Source: Methylotuvimicrobium sp. KM2 (lineage in GTDB: Bacteria > Pseudomonadota > Gammaproteobacteria > Methylococcales > Methylomonadaceae). From it: 64,000 nt of DNA. This document shows positions 35,572 to 44,245 of this stretch, piece by piece (within the stretch, counting starts at the first letter, position 1; every line of letters begins with the position of its first letter). Below the pieces are notes generated by a model that saw only the letters and a list, made by a program, of their open reading frames with translations, was not told where the DNA came from and made no database searches. The stretch covers positions 4,038,300-4,102,299 of the forward strand of contig NZ_CP150634.1 in assembly GCF_038051925.1 (NCBI RefSeq). Reading direction: 5' to 3'. The position numbers and the translations under genes were made by a program.

Positions 35572-36356
35572 CCTTTAATCTCGTCAAATGTAGCTATGGC
35601 CAATTGTAGATCCTGCCAGGCTTTGCGCTTTTCTAGCGGCGACCTTAACAAATAAGCGGGATGGTATACCACAATTAGCGGAATGCCGTCCAATGAATGT
35701 ACCGTCCCTCTGAGCTGGCCTATGTTCTTGTCGGTTTTGAGTAGATTTTGTGCGGAAACGCGCCCGACCGCCAGAATAATTTTCGGCTTGAGCCAAGCGA
35801 TTTGTCGATGCAAATAGTCGCTACATGCTTCGACTTCGACCATTAAAGGATCACGGTTATTCGGCGGCCTGCATTTTAGAATATTGGTGATAAAAACGTC
35901 ATCGCGCTTTAAGCCAATGGCTCTTAGCATTTCGGTTAGCAATTGACCGGCCCTTCCGACAAACGGTTCACCTTGACGATCCTCGCTTTCGCCCGGCGCT
36001 TCGCCGATGACCATCCACCCCGAACTTGCCGAACCGCTGCCGAACACGGTTTGCGTCCGGCTTTCGCATAATGCGCATTGTCGACATGCCGCCACTTCAC
36101 TTTGTAAATCCTCCCACGTTGGTTTGGAATCTAACAGTATCGGCTGCGCTTCGACTTCAGGAACAAGGGGGAGCTCAGGTACAACCGGTGTCGCTGTTTT
36201 TTGAACATCACCGAGTAAAGTGGATACGGCTGTTTGCGTCGACGCCAAATCACTTACATCGGAGTTTATTCGATCACTAGCCGGCGCGTGGCGGGAAACC
36301 CAGACATCGATCCCGATCGCTTTTAGGTAATGAAGTCGAGTCTCAGTATCCAACAT
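35568..36356 (-). CDS. family 4 uracil-DNA glycosylase
   Basis: I place the start at ATG 36356 (MLDTETRLHYLK), giving 262 residues; an in-frame ATG at 36377 runs into repeat DNA. The catalytic core has GEAPGESEDRQGEPFVG (motif A) and a C-terminal VYHPAYLLR (motif B). Four Cys suited to a 4Fe-4S cluster are in place: CRQCALC (first pair) and CRPPNNRDP with a later Cys in EACSDYL. The enzyme removes uracil from DNA. Residues 1 to about 85 are a variable N-terminal region, as in other proteobacterial members. It is coupled to rimI. Confidence 0.9.
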   Translation of the reverse strand: MLDTETRLHYLKAIGIDVWVSRHAPASDRINSDVSDLASTQTAVSTLLGDVQKTATPVVPELPLVPEVEAQPILLDSKPTWEDLQSEVAACRQCALCESRTQTVFGSGSASSGWMVIGEAPGESEDRQGEPFVGRAGQLLTEMLRAIGLKRDDVFITNILKCRPPNNRDPLMVEVEACSDYLHRQIAWLKPKIILAVGRVSAQNLLKTDKNIGQLRGTVHSLDGIPLIVVYHPAYLLRSPLEKRKAWQDLQLAIATFDEIKG

Positions 36357-36370
36357 TGTTAGGTGCATGC

Positions 36371-36537
36371 TCAGCAATTCCCAATTTGAGGATCAAACAG
36401 GGCGCAGGGTGTGCTTGACGAGGATGTCGGCGGCAAGGAGCCGCCGCCAAGCCCCCACGGATGGGTTTACGGCGTTCCTCGACAGGCATACCCCGCACCC
36501 TGAATACGGCGAAATTTTTCAAACTGGGAATTGCTGA
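36371..36537. mobile_element. 167-bp MITE-like element with TCAGCAATTCCC ends
   Basis: Terminal inverted repeats TCAGCAATTCCCAATTTGA and TCAAACTGGGAATTGCTGA (17 of 19 bases complementary) enclose arms GGGTGTGC and GCATACCCC and a GGCGGC/GCCGCC hairpin. A half copy lies at 48024-48134. It sits in the promoter region of the uracil-DNA glycosylase gene and downstream of leuA. No frame of note is present. Confidence 0.7.
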
Positions 36538-36586
36538 AGTATGCTCGCGCACTTTGAAAGTGCGCGATCGGATAGGAAAAAGAAGC

Positions 36587-38131
36587 TTAAACATCGCCTT
36601 TTTGCGGATGCCGACGCTGGTTAGGCGCATGCAATTTATTGACAGCATTGATATAGGCTTTTGCGGAGGCAATCACAATATCGGTATCGGCGCCCAAGCC
36701 GTTGACGATTCGCCCTGCCTTGTCGAGACGAATCGTGACTTCGCCTTGCGAATCGGTACCGTTGGTAATATTGTTGACTGAATACAATTCCAAAAGGGCG
36801 TGCGTATTGACCAGACTTTCAATCGCCTTCAAACTGGCATCGACCGCACCGCTGCCGGAGGAGCTGCCGGTCATTTCTTGATTATCGATGCGTAAAGTAA
36901 CCCGCGCCGTCGGCACTTCTCCGGTTTCGGAGCAAACGCTCAACGCAATCAATTTGATGTATTCATCCTCGCCGCTAATGCTGACTTCGGAAATCAAGGC
37001 TTGCAAATCTTCATCGAAGATCTCGTGTTTTTTGTCGGCCAGTTGTTTGAAACGGAAAAAAGCTTCGTTTAATTCTTCTTCCGAGGTGAACTCGAAACCG
37101 AGTTCTGTCATACGAGTTTTGAAGGCATTGCGACCGGAATGTTTACCCAACACCATCCGGTTAGCGGCCCAACCGACATCTTCGGCGCGCATGATTTCAT
37201 AAGTTTCACGACTTTTCAGCACGCCGTCCTGATGAATGCCGGATTCATGCGCGAAGGCATTCGCGCCGACGATCGCTTTGTTCGGTTGCACCGGAAAACC
37301 GGTGATCGTCGAGATTAAGCGCGAACAAGTCATGATTTCTGTCGTATCGAGTGTCGTGTCGCATGGAAAAACATCTTGACGCGTTCTTACCGCCATCACG
37401 ACTTCTTCCAGCGCGGCATTGCCGGCACGTTCGCCGAGTCCGTTGATCGTGCATTCGACCTGGCGTGCGCCGTTCATCACCGCCGCTAAAGAATTGGCAA
37501 CCGCCAACCCCAAATCGTTGTGACAATGCACCGAGAAAATCGCCTTATCGGAATTCGGTATTCGTTGAATCAAGTTACCGATTGTCGCGCCGAATTGATG
37601 CGGAACACTGTATCCGACCGTATCGGGGATATTCAGCGTAGTCGCGCCGGCATCGATGACCGCCTCCAGTATCCGGCACAAAAAATCTTCTTCGGAGCGC
37701 CCCGCATCCTCGGGCGAAAATTCGACGTTATCGGTATATTGCAGTGCGCGTTTGACGGCTTTGACGGCCAACTCGATCACTTGTTCCGGTTGCATCTGCA
37801 ATTTCATTTGCATATGGATCGGGGAGGTTGCGATAAAGGTATGAATGCGCGAGCTTTCGGCGGCTTTCAGAGCCATACCCGCTTTATCGATGTCTTTTTC
37901 TAATGCCCGAGCTAAACCGCAAACAGTGCTGGTTTTGACCGCTTTCGCAACCGCTTCGACCGCTTCGAAGTCGCCCGGACTCGCGGCAGGAAACCCCGCT
38001 TCGATCACATCGACCTTCATTCTTTCCAGCGCTTTTGCAATTCGAACTTTTTCATCGCGCGTCATCGACGCACCCGGACTCTGCTCGCCATCGCGCAAAG
38101 TCGTATCAAAAATAATTAATTTGTCTTTCAT
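36587..38131 (-). CDS. leuA: 2-isopropylmalate synthase
   Basis: I use ATG 38131 (MKDKLIIFDTTLRDGEQ), with GGAG six bases upstream, giving 514 residues. The metal and catalytic residues are in DTTLRDGEQSPG (start), HCHNDLG near 205 and INGLGERAGN near 240, and the C-terminal regulatory (LeuA dimer) domain is about 390-514. It condenses acetyl-CoA with 2-oxoisovalerate as the first step to leucine and is normally inhibited by leucine. Upstream is a 195-base leader with a Leu/Val-rich small frame, suggesting attenuation. Confidence 0.97.
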   Translation of the reverse strand: MKDKLIIFDTTLRDGEQSPGASMTRDEKVRIAKALERMKVDVIEAGFPAASPGDFEAVEAVAKAVKTSTVCGLARALEKDIDKAGMALKAAESSRIHTFIATSPIHMQMKLQMQPEQVIELAVKAVKRALQYTDNVEFSPEDAGRSEEDFLCRILEAVIDAGATTLNIPDTVGYSVPHQFGATIGNLIQRIPNSDKAIFSVHCHNDLGLAVANSLAAVMNGARQVECTINGLGERAGNAALEEVVMAVRTRQDVFPCDTTLDTTEIMTCSRLISTITGFPVQPNKAIVGANAFAHESGIHQDGVLKSRETYEIMRAEDVGWAANRMVLGKHSGRNAFKTRMTELGFEFTSEEELNEAFFRFKQLADKKHEIFDEDLQALISEVSISGEDEYIKLIALSVCSETGEVPTARVTLRIDNQEMTGSSSGSGAVDASLKAIESLVNTHALLELYSVNNITNGTDSQGEVTIRLDKAGRIVNGLGADTDIVIASAKAYINAVNKLHAPNQRRHPQKGDV

Positions 38132-38220
38132 GAGAACTCCGTTCATCAAGAAATTTGATGTTAAGAAAACTGATTAGTAAGAATTGTATATAACGGGGGG
38201 AGAAATAAAGTATGTGCCCG

Positions 38221-38328
38221 CTAGGGCAGCAGCAGAACAAGAAGAGTCGGTTTGAACGGCGCCGGAAAAGCAGCACCGAAAACGGTGCTTGTCGAATTGC
38301 TGGCGGTAATAGAGAAGTGAAATTTCAT
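38221..38328 (-). CDS. putative leader peptide of leuA (35 aa)
   Basis: The frame begins with ATG 38328, directly after the predicted promoter, and ends TAG at 38221. The final codons encode T-L-L-V-L-L-L-P followed by the stop, so five of the last eight residues are Leu and one is Val. In attenuation such codons sense charged tRNA. There is no Shine-Dalgarno, so translation would be leaderless or weak. An RNA hairpin GCACCG-TTTT-CGGTGC lies inside the frame, and CGGTGC could instead pair with the nearby GCGCCG, a possible pair of exclusive structures. No clear terminator with a T-run follows. Confidence 0.45.
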   Translation of the reverse strand: MKFHFSITASNSTSTVFGAAFPAPFKPTLLVLLLP

Positions 38329-38335
38329 GTATTGG

Positions 38336-38364
38336 ACTATACGCGATTGTGTTTTTTGCCTCAA
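38336..38364 (-). promoter_or_regulatory. sigma-70-type promoter for leuA
   Basis: On the minus strand TTGAGG and TATAGT are separated by exactly 17 bp, directly downstream of the pssA stop codon. Four of six -35 bases and five of six -10 bases match consensus. Transcription would start just before or at the putative leader ATG. Confidence 0.55.
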
Positions 38365-38372
38365 GAAATTTG

Positions 38373-39113
38373 TTAAGTCTTTCTATGAAGTCTGCGGCGA
38401 CGCATGACCAAGGTAAAAACCGGTCCGGAAATCGCATACCCTAAAGCCAACAAAAACAACATGGTTTGCGGCTGTGCCATCACAAACGCAACTCCCAACA
38501 TCACTGCAATCGCGACGACGAACGGCACCTTACCCTTCCAATCTATCCCTTTGAAACTGAAATAACGAAAATTACTAACCATCAGTAAGCCGGTTGCGAT
38601 CGTCAAAACTAAGGCGGCATATTTTAGCGTATCGATATCGTAATCGTACTCGATCGAAATCCAGATAAAGCCGGCCAATATCGCCGCGGCGGCGGGACTC
38701 GGCAAACCTTGGAAATAGCGTTTGTCGTCGGTTTCGACTTGCGCATTGAAACGTGCCAATCTCAACGCGCCGCCGGCCATGTGCACGAATGCCGCAAACA
38801 GGCCTAGCTTACCCAAGCTGGAAAACGCCCAGAGGTACATTACCAAGGCCGGAGCCGCACCGAACGAGATCATATCGGATAAGCTATCGTATTCGACACC
38901 GAATTTGCTTTGCGTATTTGTCAAACGCGCTACGCGCCCGTCGAGCCCATCCAAAATCATGGCGGCAAAAATCGCCACGGCCGCGGTTTCGTATCGCCCG
39001 CCCATCGCCGATGTAATCGCATAAAAACCGGCAAACAACGCCCCGGTCGTAAACAGATTGGGTAATAAATAAATACCGCGGCGGCGGGGCGTGGAAGATT
39101 TTTCAGGCGTCAT
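38373..39113 (-). CDS. pssA: CDP-diacylglycerol-serine O-phosphatidyltransferase
   Basis: This 246-residue membrane enzyme makes phosphatidylserine from CDP-diacylglycerol and serine. The CDP-alcohol phosphotransferase motif D-G-x2-A-R-x8-G-x3-D-x3-D is complete (DGRVARLTNT ... GVEYDSLSD, about residues 57-80). About six to eight hydrophobic segments follow. The location between the ilv genes and leuA is also seen in pseudomonads (ilvIHC-pssA), and the metabolic link is not clear. Confidence 0.93.
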   Translation of the reverse strand: MTPEKSSTPRRRGIYLLPNLFTTGALFAGFYAITSAMGGRYETAAVAIFAAMILDGLDGRVARLTNTQSKFGVEYDSLSDMISFGAAPALVMYLWAFSSLGKLGLFAAFVHMAGGALRLARFNAQVETDDKRYFQGLPSPAAAAILAGFIWISIEYDYDIDTLKYAALVLTIATGLLMVSNFRYFSFKGIDWKGKVPFVVAIAVMLGVAFVMAQPQTMLFLLALGYAISGPVFTLVMRRRRLHRKT

Positions 39114-39300
39114 AATTTTTCATCTACTGTTGCAACATTTGCAATAAAACAATGCCGCCGATTATACAATGAGCCGAAAAAGCACTCATGAATTAATAGC
39201 GACTTGGAAAATGGCCCCGGAGGCGAATCATTTGTGCTACGTAACGGATAAACACATACTTTGATGCATATTTCGTTTAGGATTAGGTATAAATAACTTT

Positions 39301-39424
39301 ATTTATCGTTCCCACGCTCTGCGTGGGAACGCCTAAGTACCGCTCCAGCGGTACGAGACGCTAGAGCGTCTTGATCTTCATTCCCACGCTGAAGCATGGG
39401 AATGATAGGGGGATGTGAATAATC
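39301..39424 (-). repeat. multi-hairpin dispersed repeat, copy 3 (opposite strand)
   Basis: Here the hairpins run CGTTCCCACGCTCTGCGTGG, TACCGCTCCAGCGGTA, GAGACGCTAGAGCGTC and TTCCCACG, in reverse order to copies 1 and 2. The left end is degraded and the right end GATAGGGGGATGTGAATAAT is kept. It fills the gap between pssA and the ilvC terminator. Confidence 0.75.
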
Positions 39425-39547
39425 AATACTATGATGCCTATTTCGTTTAACGCCAAAGTCATTTAAGGGACAAACATTAAATAAGTACGCTATACAGGAC
39501 AAAAGAGCGTGTCAGTTACATGAAAACGGGACCCCGCGAATTCTAAA

Positions 39548-39580
39548 ATGCGAGAGCGGCAAAAAAGCCGCTCTCGCATG
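39548..39580 (-). terminator. terminator of the ilv operon
   Basis: The 13-bp perfect stem ATGCGAGAGCGGC/GCCGCTCTCGCAT with a six-base loop lies 20 bases after the ilvC stop codon and is followed on the minus strand by ATTTTAG. The T-run is short, so efficiency is uncertain. Confidence 0.7.
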
Positions 39581-39599
39581 CCTCGTAAACGCTATCCGA

Positions 39600-40616
39600 T
39601 TAGTTTTTCGACTTGTCGACGATTTTGTTGGCGCTAATCCATGGCATCATGCTGCGAAGTTTTTCACCGACGATTTCGATCGGATGCTCGGCATTTAGGC
39701 GACGTCTTGCCGTCATTTCCGGATAACCGGTCATGCCTTCCATGATGAATCTTTTCGCGTATTCGCCTTTTTGAATGTTTTCCAACGCCTCGCGCATGGC
39801 GTAACGGCTTTCTTCGTTGATGACTTTAGGACCGGTCACATACTCGCCGTATTCGGCGTTGTTAGAAATCGAATAGTTCATGTTCGCGATGCCACCTTCG
39901 TACATCAGGTCGACGATCAATTTCAATTCGTGCAAACACTCGAAGTATGCCATTTCCGGCTCGTATCCGGCTTCAACCAGTGTCTCGAACCCTGCCTTGA
40001 CTAACTCAACCGCACCACCGCACAAGACGGCTTGCTCGCCGAACAAATCGGTTTCGGTTTCATCACGGAAGGTAGTTTCAATGATGCCGGAACGACCGCC
40101 GCCGATAGCCGATGCATAGGATAAACAAATACTCTTTGCGGTACCGGAGGCATCCTGCTGAATCGCGATTAAATCGGGAATACCGCCGCCGCGGACAAAT
40201 TCGGAACGCACAGTATGGCCCGGAGCTTTCGGAGCAATCATAATCACATCGAGGTCGGCACGCGGCACGATTTGGTTATACAAAATCGAAAAGCCGTGCG
40301 CAAATGCCAATGCCGCGCCTTGTTTCAGATTCGGTTCGATTTCCGCTTTGTATAATTGCGCTTGGAATTCATCCGGCGTCAGGATCATCACGACATCGGC
40401 GCTCGACACTGCTTCAGGAACCGATTTAACCGTCAAGCCTGAAGCTTCGGCCTTGGCTACCGAAGGAGAACCCGCGCGCAGACCGACAACGACATCGACG
40501 CCCGAGTCTTTTAAATTGTTGGCATGCGCATGACCTTGAGAACCGTAGCCGATGATTGCTACTTTTTTACTTTTGATGATCGAAAGATCGGCGTCTTTAT
40601 CGTAATAAACTTGCAT
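39600..40616 (-). CDS. ilvC: ketol-acid reductoisomerase (class I)
   Basis: This 338-residue enzyme turns acetolactate or acetohydroxybutyrate into the dihydroxy acids for valine and isoleucine. The NADPH loop GYGSQGHAHANNLKDSG is at about residues 24-40, and the metal-binding region is about 190-230 (FRDETETDLFGEQ). The length marks the short class I form. It is the last gene of ilvB-ilvH-ilvC, 43 bp after ilvH. Confidence 0.97.
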   Translation of the reverse strand: MQVYYDKDADLSIIKSKKVAIIGYGSQGHAHANNLKDSGVDVVVGLRAGSPSVAKAEASGLTVKSVPEAVSSADVVMILTPDEFQAQLYKAEIEPNLKQGAALAFAHGFSILYNQIVPRADLDVIMIAPKAPGHTVRSEFVRGGGIPDLIAIQQDASGTAKSICLSYASAIGGGRSGIIETTFRDETETDLFGEQAVLCGGAVELVKAGFETLVEAGYEPEMAYFECLHELKLIVDLMYEGGIANMNYSISNNAEYGEYVTGPKVINEESRYAMREALENIQKGEYAKRFIMEGMTGYPEMTARRRLNAEHPIEIVGEKLRSMMPWISANKIVDKSKN

Positions 40617-40659
40617 GTGTTTTCTCGTTTTGTTTTATAAATAATGTTTGCTTTGAATT

Positions 40660-41151
40660 CTAGAGATGCAGCCCTTTTTCGCCCCGGCATATTCCGGTAG
40701 CGCCCGATCGGACTACTTCGATGATAGCCGTTTCATCGATCGACTTGACGAATGCATCCAGCTTATCCGATGTTCCGGTCATTTCGATCACGAAAGTCGT
40801 CGGTGTTACATCGATTATTCGACCGCGAAAAATATCGGCGATACGTTTAATTTCGGCGCGCGTAGCTTCGCTGGTTTTGACCTTAACCATCATCAATTCG
40901 CGTTCGATATGCGCCGATTCCGCCAAATCGATTAGTTTCACGACATCGACCAACTTATTGAGCTGCTTAGTGATTTGCTCGATGATATCATCATTGCCTC
41001 GCGTGACCAGAGTCATGCGCGACAGACTCGAGTCTTCGGTCGGCGCAACGGTCAATGATTCGATATTGTAGCCACGCGCCGAAAAAAGCCCGGCGACTCT
41101 CGATAATGCGCCGGCTTCATTTTCAATTAAAATGGAAATTATATGCCTCAT
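40660..41151 (-). CDS. ilvH: acetolactate synthase small regulatory subunit
   Basis: This 163-residue subunit has an N-terminal ACT domain (MRHIISILIENEAGALSRV and following) that binds valine for feedback inhibition, and a C-terminal domain (about 80-163) that activates the large subunit. It overlaps the stop codon of ilvB by one base (TAATG), so they are translationally coupled. Confidence 0.96.
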   Translation of the reverse strand: MRHIISILIENEAGALSRVAGLFSARGYNIESLTVAPTEDSSLSRMTLVTRGNDDIIEQITKQLNKLVDVVKLIDLAESAHIERELMMVKVKTSEATRAEIKRIADIFRGRIIDVTPTTFVIEMTGTSDKLDAFVKSIDETAIIEVVRSGATGICRGEKGLHL

Positions 41152-42887
41152 TATGCCAACTCCCTGTCCGTCGGTGTTCCTGGGGCGACTCGCAATTTCA
41201 TGTCATGATGGGCCTTACCCGATTCGATCATCGGATAAACGTTTTCGGTACGATCGGTAATGATGTCCATGAATACGGTTCTATCTTTCATCGCGAACGC
41301 CTCTTCCAGAGCGGAGCGCAAATCGGCTTTGTTTTCGACCAGCATGCCGACATGACCATAAGCCTCGGCTAGTTTGACGAAGTCGGGCAAGGTATCCATG
41401 TACGAATGCGAATAACGGCTTTGATAAGAAAACTCCTGCCATTGCCGCACCATACCCATGTAGCGATTATTCAAGTTAATGATTTTAACCGGCGTTTTAT
41501 ATTGCAGCGCAGTCGACAGCTCTTGTATGCACATTTGAATACTGGCTTCACCAGTCACGCAAGCGACATCCGCCTCCGGAAACGCCAATTTAACGCCGAT
41601 CGCAGCCGGTAAACCGAAACCCATCGTACCCAATCCACCCGAATTGATCCAGCGACGAGGCTTATCGAAATGATAGTACTGGGCTGCATACATCTGATGC
41701 TGACCAACATCCGAAGTAATGTAAGCATCGCCTTTCGTTACTTCGTAAAGCTGCTCGATAACATACTGCGGCTTGATCAACGGACTTTCACGATCATATT
41801 CCAAGCATTGCACCGAACGCCATTTATCGATTTGCTCCCACCATGCCGCCAAGGCTTTTTTGGATGGCTGCTTTTTGCTCTCTTTGATCTGCTCGATCAT
41901 TTGAGTCAGAACGGGTTTGACTTGCCCAACGATCGGTATATCGACTTTGACGGTTTTCGATATCGATGCCGGATCAACGTCGATATGAATAATTTTGGCG
42001 TAAGGACAAAATTCAGCCAATTTACCGGTAACCCGGTCATCGAAACGTGCGCCGACGGCAAGAATCACATCGCTCTCATGCATGCCCATATTCGCCTCGT
42101 AGGTGCCATGCATACCCAACATTCCGATGAATTGCTTATCGGTGGCGGGATAGGCGCCTAAACCCATTAGCGTATTAGTAATCGGATAACCCAGTGCTCG
42201 AGTCAATTCGATCAATTCCCGACTTGCTTCACCGAGGATCACCCCCCCACCCGAATAAATCATCGGACGCTGAGCGGACAAGAGCAATTCGACGGCTTTC
42301 TTGATCTGGCCTTTGTGCCCTTCGACGGCCGGATTGTAAGAACGCATAGTCACTTTGCGTGGATACTTATACGGAACTTTAATACTGGGATCGGTAATAT
42401 CTTTCGGCACATCGACGACAACAGGACCGGGGCGCCCTGTCGATGCGACATAAAAGGCTTTTTTAATGGTTTCGGCCAGCTTAGTGACGTCTTTGACCAA
42501 AAAATTGTGCTTGACGCATGGACGACTAATTCCCACCATGTCGACTTCTTGAAACGCATCGCTACCGATAACAGGCGACGGCACCTGCCCTGAAATCACC
42601 ACCATTGGAATTGAGTCCATATAAGCGGTTGCAATACCTGTTACCGCATTTGTAGCCCCCGGACCGGAAGTCACCAAAACGACTCCCGTTTTTCCGGTCG
42701 CTCGCGCATAGGCATCAGCGGCATGAGTGGCGCCTTGTTCATGGCGCACTAGTATATGCTTGACGTCGTCTTGTTGAAAAATAGCGTCGTAAATATGCAG
42801 CACTGCTCCGCCCGGATAGCCGAATATATACTCCACTCCTTCGTCTTTGAGACTTTGAACTAAAATTTGTGCGCCGTTTAGCTCCAC
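41151..42887 (-). CDS. ilvB: acetolactate synthase large subunit
   Basis: I prefer GTG 42887 (VELNGAQILVQSLKDEGVE) because a GAGGG ribosome binding site lies seven bases upstream and MELNGA is the usual start of this family; ATG 42932 would add 15 residues. The product has 578 residues. It is a ThDP enzyme that condenses two pyruvates or pyruvate and 2-oxobutyrate: the catalytic Glu is in FGYPGG-RHEQGA, and the ThDP motif GDAYITS-NLNNRYMGMV lies in the last third. With ilvH it begins the branch to valine, isoleucine and leucine. Confidence 0.96.
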   Translation of the reverse strand: MELNGAQILVQSLKDEGVEYIFGYPGGAVLHIYDAIFQQDDVKHILVRHEQGATHAADAYARATGKTGVVLVTSGPGATNAVTGIATAYMDSIPMVVISGQVPSPVIGSDAFQEVDMVGISRPCVKHNFLVKDVTKLAETIKKAFYVASTGRPGPVVVDVPKDITDPSIKVPYKYPRKVTMRSYNPAVEGHKGQIKKAVELLLSAQRPMIYSGGGVILGEASRELIELTRALGYPITNTLMGLGAYPATDKQFIGMLGMHGTYEANMGMHESDVILAVGARFDDRVTGKLAEFCPYAKIIHIDVDPASISKTVKVDIPIVGQVKPVLTQMIEQIKESKKQPSKKALAAWWEQIDKWRSVQCLEYDRESPLIKPQYVIEQLYEVTKGDAYITSDVGQHQMYAAQYYHFDKPRRWINSGGLGTMGFGLPAAIGVKLAFPEADVACVTGEASIQMCIQELSTALQYKTPVKIINLNNRYMGMVRQWQEFSYQSRYSHSYMDTLPDFVKLAEAYGHVGMLVENKADLRSALEEAFAMKDRTVFMDIITDRTENVYPMIESGKAHHDMKLRVAPGTPTDRELA

Positions 42888-42975
42888 ACTATTACCCTCT
42901 GCATTAACTATCAGGTGATCAATAAAACCCATTCATGACCGAATCGCTTGGTTTTATTTTAAAAAAAGGTTAGAT

Positions 42976-43004
42976 AAACTACTGGTTTTGCACTTGTTCG
43001 TCAA
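42976..43004 (-). promoter_or_regulatory. possible promoter for ilvBHC
   Basis: On the minus strand TTGACG and a weak TAGTTT are 17 bp apart, about 90 bases before the ilvB GTG. The -35 matches consensus at five of six bases, the -10 at only three. Confidence 0.35.
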
Positions 43005-43212
43005 GACAAATCAAGACTTTGATGCCATGGCTACCATCACTAAACACGACATAATCAATGGGTTATAAAGCGCGAAATTCATGGTTCGAATTCAACAACT
43101 CATGACCCATAACATTGAGTACCTACCGGTATTGCTCACACCCCGCTCCACCAGCACTACCGAAACCGACTTAGGAACTAGCATGAAATAACTTAGACAA
43201 TGGTTGGAAGGG

Positions 43213-43311
43213 GATTTGGTGGCTCGATTGACAGGTGTCGGCGGCCGGGATAGCCGCCGTCAAGCCTACATGGACGTATTCACGGCGTCCTGTCAAGCGA
43301 GTCACCAAATC
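43213..43311. repeat. long nested palindrome, GATTTGGTG-armed copy
   Basis: Outer arms GATTTGGTGGCTCGATTGAC and GTCAAGCGAGTCACCAAATC enclose a GGCGGC/GCCGCC hairpin and the word AGCCTACATGGACGTATTC. The outer arms are unlike those of the copy at 16991-17150 (GGTGCGGT against GATTTGGTG), yet each pairs with itself. The rest of the gap 42888-43390 shows no gene. Confidence 0.7.
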
Positions 43312-43390
43312 GCCACAAAGCCTACTGCTTGTATAAGTTATTTTGTGCATATTCCTTACTAAAACTCTCTGTCCAATTTAAATAAAGCCA

Positions 43391-44245
43391 ATGAACGCCG
43401 CCGAAAAATTACGCCTGTTACTCGCCCGCCCCGGAATTATCGTGATGCCGGGCTGTCATGATGCATTATCTGCAAAACTATGCGAAAAAGCCGGCTTCAG
43501 CACGGCTTTTATGAGCGGTTTTGCGGTTTCGGCCGACCGCCTCGGCCTGCCGGATACAGGCCTGATTTCTTATGCCGAATTGCTCGATCAGGGGCGTAAT
43601 ATTTGCAATGCCGTGTCGATTCCTATCTGGGGCGACGGCGATACCGGTTTCGGAAACGCGCTCAACATCAAGAGAACCGTACAAGGTTATGCTCTAGCCG
43701 GTTTTGCCTGCATCATGCTGGAAGATCAAATCGCTCCCAAACGCTGCGGACATACCCGAGGCAAATCGGTTGTCGGACGCGACGAAGCCGCAATGCGGAT
43801 ACAAGCGGCCGTCGACGCCCGCAACGAAGGCGCCGACATATTGATCATGGCTCGAACCGACGCCAGAGCCACTCATGATTTGGACGAAGCGATCCTGCGC
43901 GCGAATCTGTTTCACGAAATCGGCGCCGATATCAATTTCCTGGAAGCTCCGGAAAGCGAACAAGAAATGCGCCGTTATTGTGCCGAAGTACCGGGACACA
44001 AAGTCGCTAATTTGATCGAAAACGGAAAAACACCGCTACTGCCTCACGAGCAACTCGAAGCGATGGGTTATAAAATTGCCGTTTATCCATTGACACTGCT
44101 CAATGCTTCAATTGTCGCGATGCAAAACGCGCTAACGGGGTTGAAAACCGGCCAAAACACACCAAAAACACTCAGTTTCAAGGAATTGACCGAAACCGTC
44201 GGATTCGAGGACTACTATCGGGAAGAAAAACGTTATCGTTTTTAG
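43391..44245 (+). CDS. isocitrate lyase/PEP mutase superfamily enzyme
   Basis: This 284-residue enzyme has the alpha/beta barrel of the family with the metal site GDGDTGFGN near residue 80 and the catalytic KRCGHTRGK near 118, a Cys-containing loop that marks true lyases (isocitrate, methylisocitrate, dimethylmalate lyases) rather than PEP mutase. MARTDA near 158 is also typical. It probably cleaves a 2-hydroxy-dicarboxylate or tricarboxylate, or decarboxylates oxaloacetate. It is too short for isocitrate lyase AceA. Substrate is not known. It converges on the DUF2797 gene with a 4-bp overlap. Confidence 0.85.
   Translation: MNAAEKLRLLLARPGIIVMPGCHDALSAKLCEKAGFSTAFMSGFAVSADRLGLPDTGLISYAELLDQGRNICNAVSIPIWGDGDTGFGNALNIKRTVQGYALAGFACIMLEDQIAPKRCGHTRGKSVVGRDEAAMRIQAAVDARNEGADILIMARTDARATHDLDEAILRANLFHEIGADINFLEAPESEQEMRRYCAEVPGHKVANLIENGKTPLLPHEQLEAMGYKIAVYPLTLLNASIVAMQNALTGLKTGQNTPKTLSFKELTETVGFEDYYREEKRYRF

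Noticed and set aside
38174..38437. 87-codon frame covering the pssA end and the leuA leader
   Set aside because: It starts inside pssA in another frame and has no ribosome binding site; the shorter 35-codon frame has a better rationale.
43080..43110. GGTTCGAATTC, resembling a tRNA T-loop
   Set aside because: No acceptor, D or anticodon stem can be built around it.
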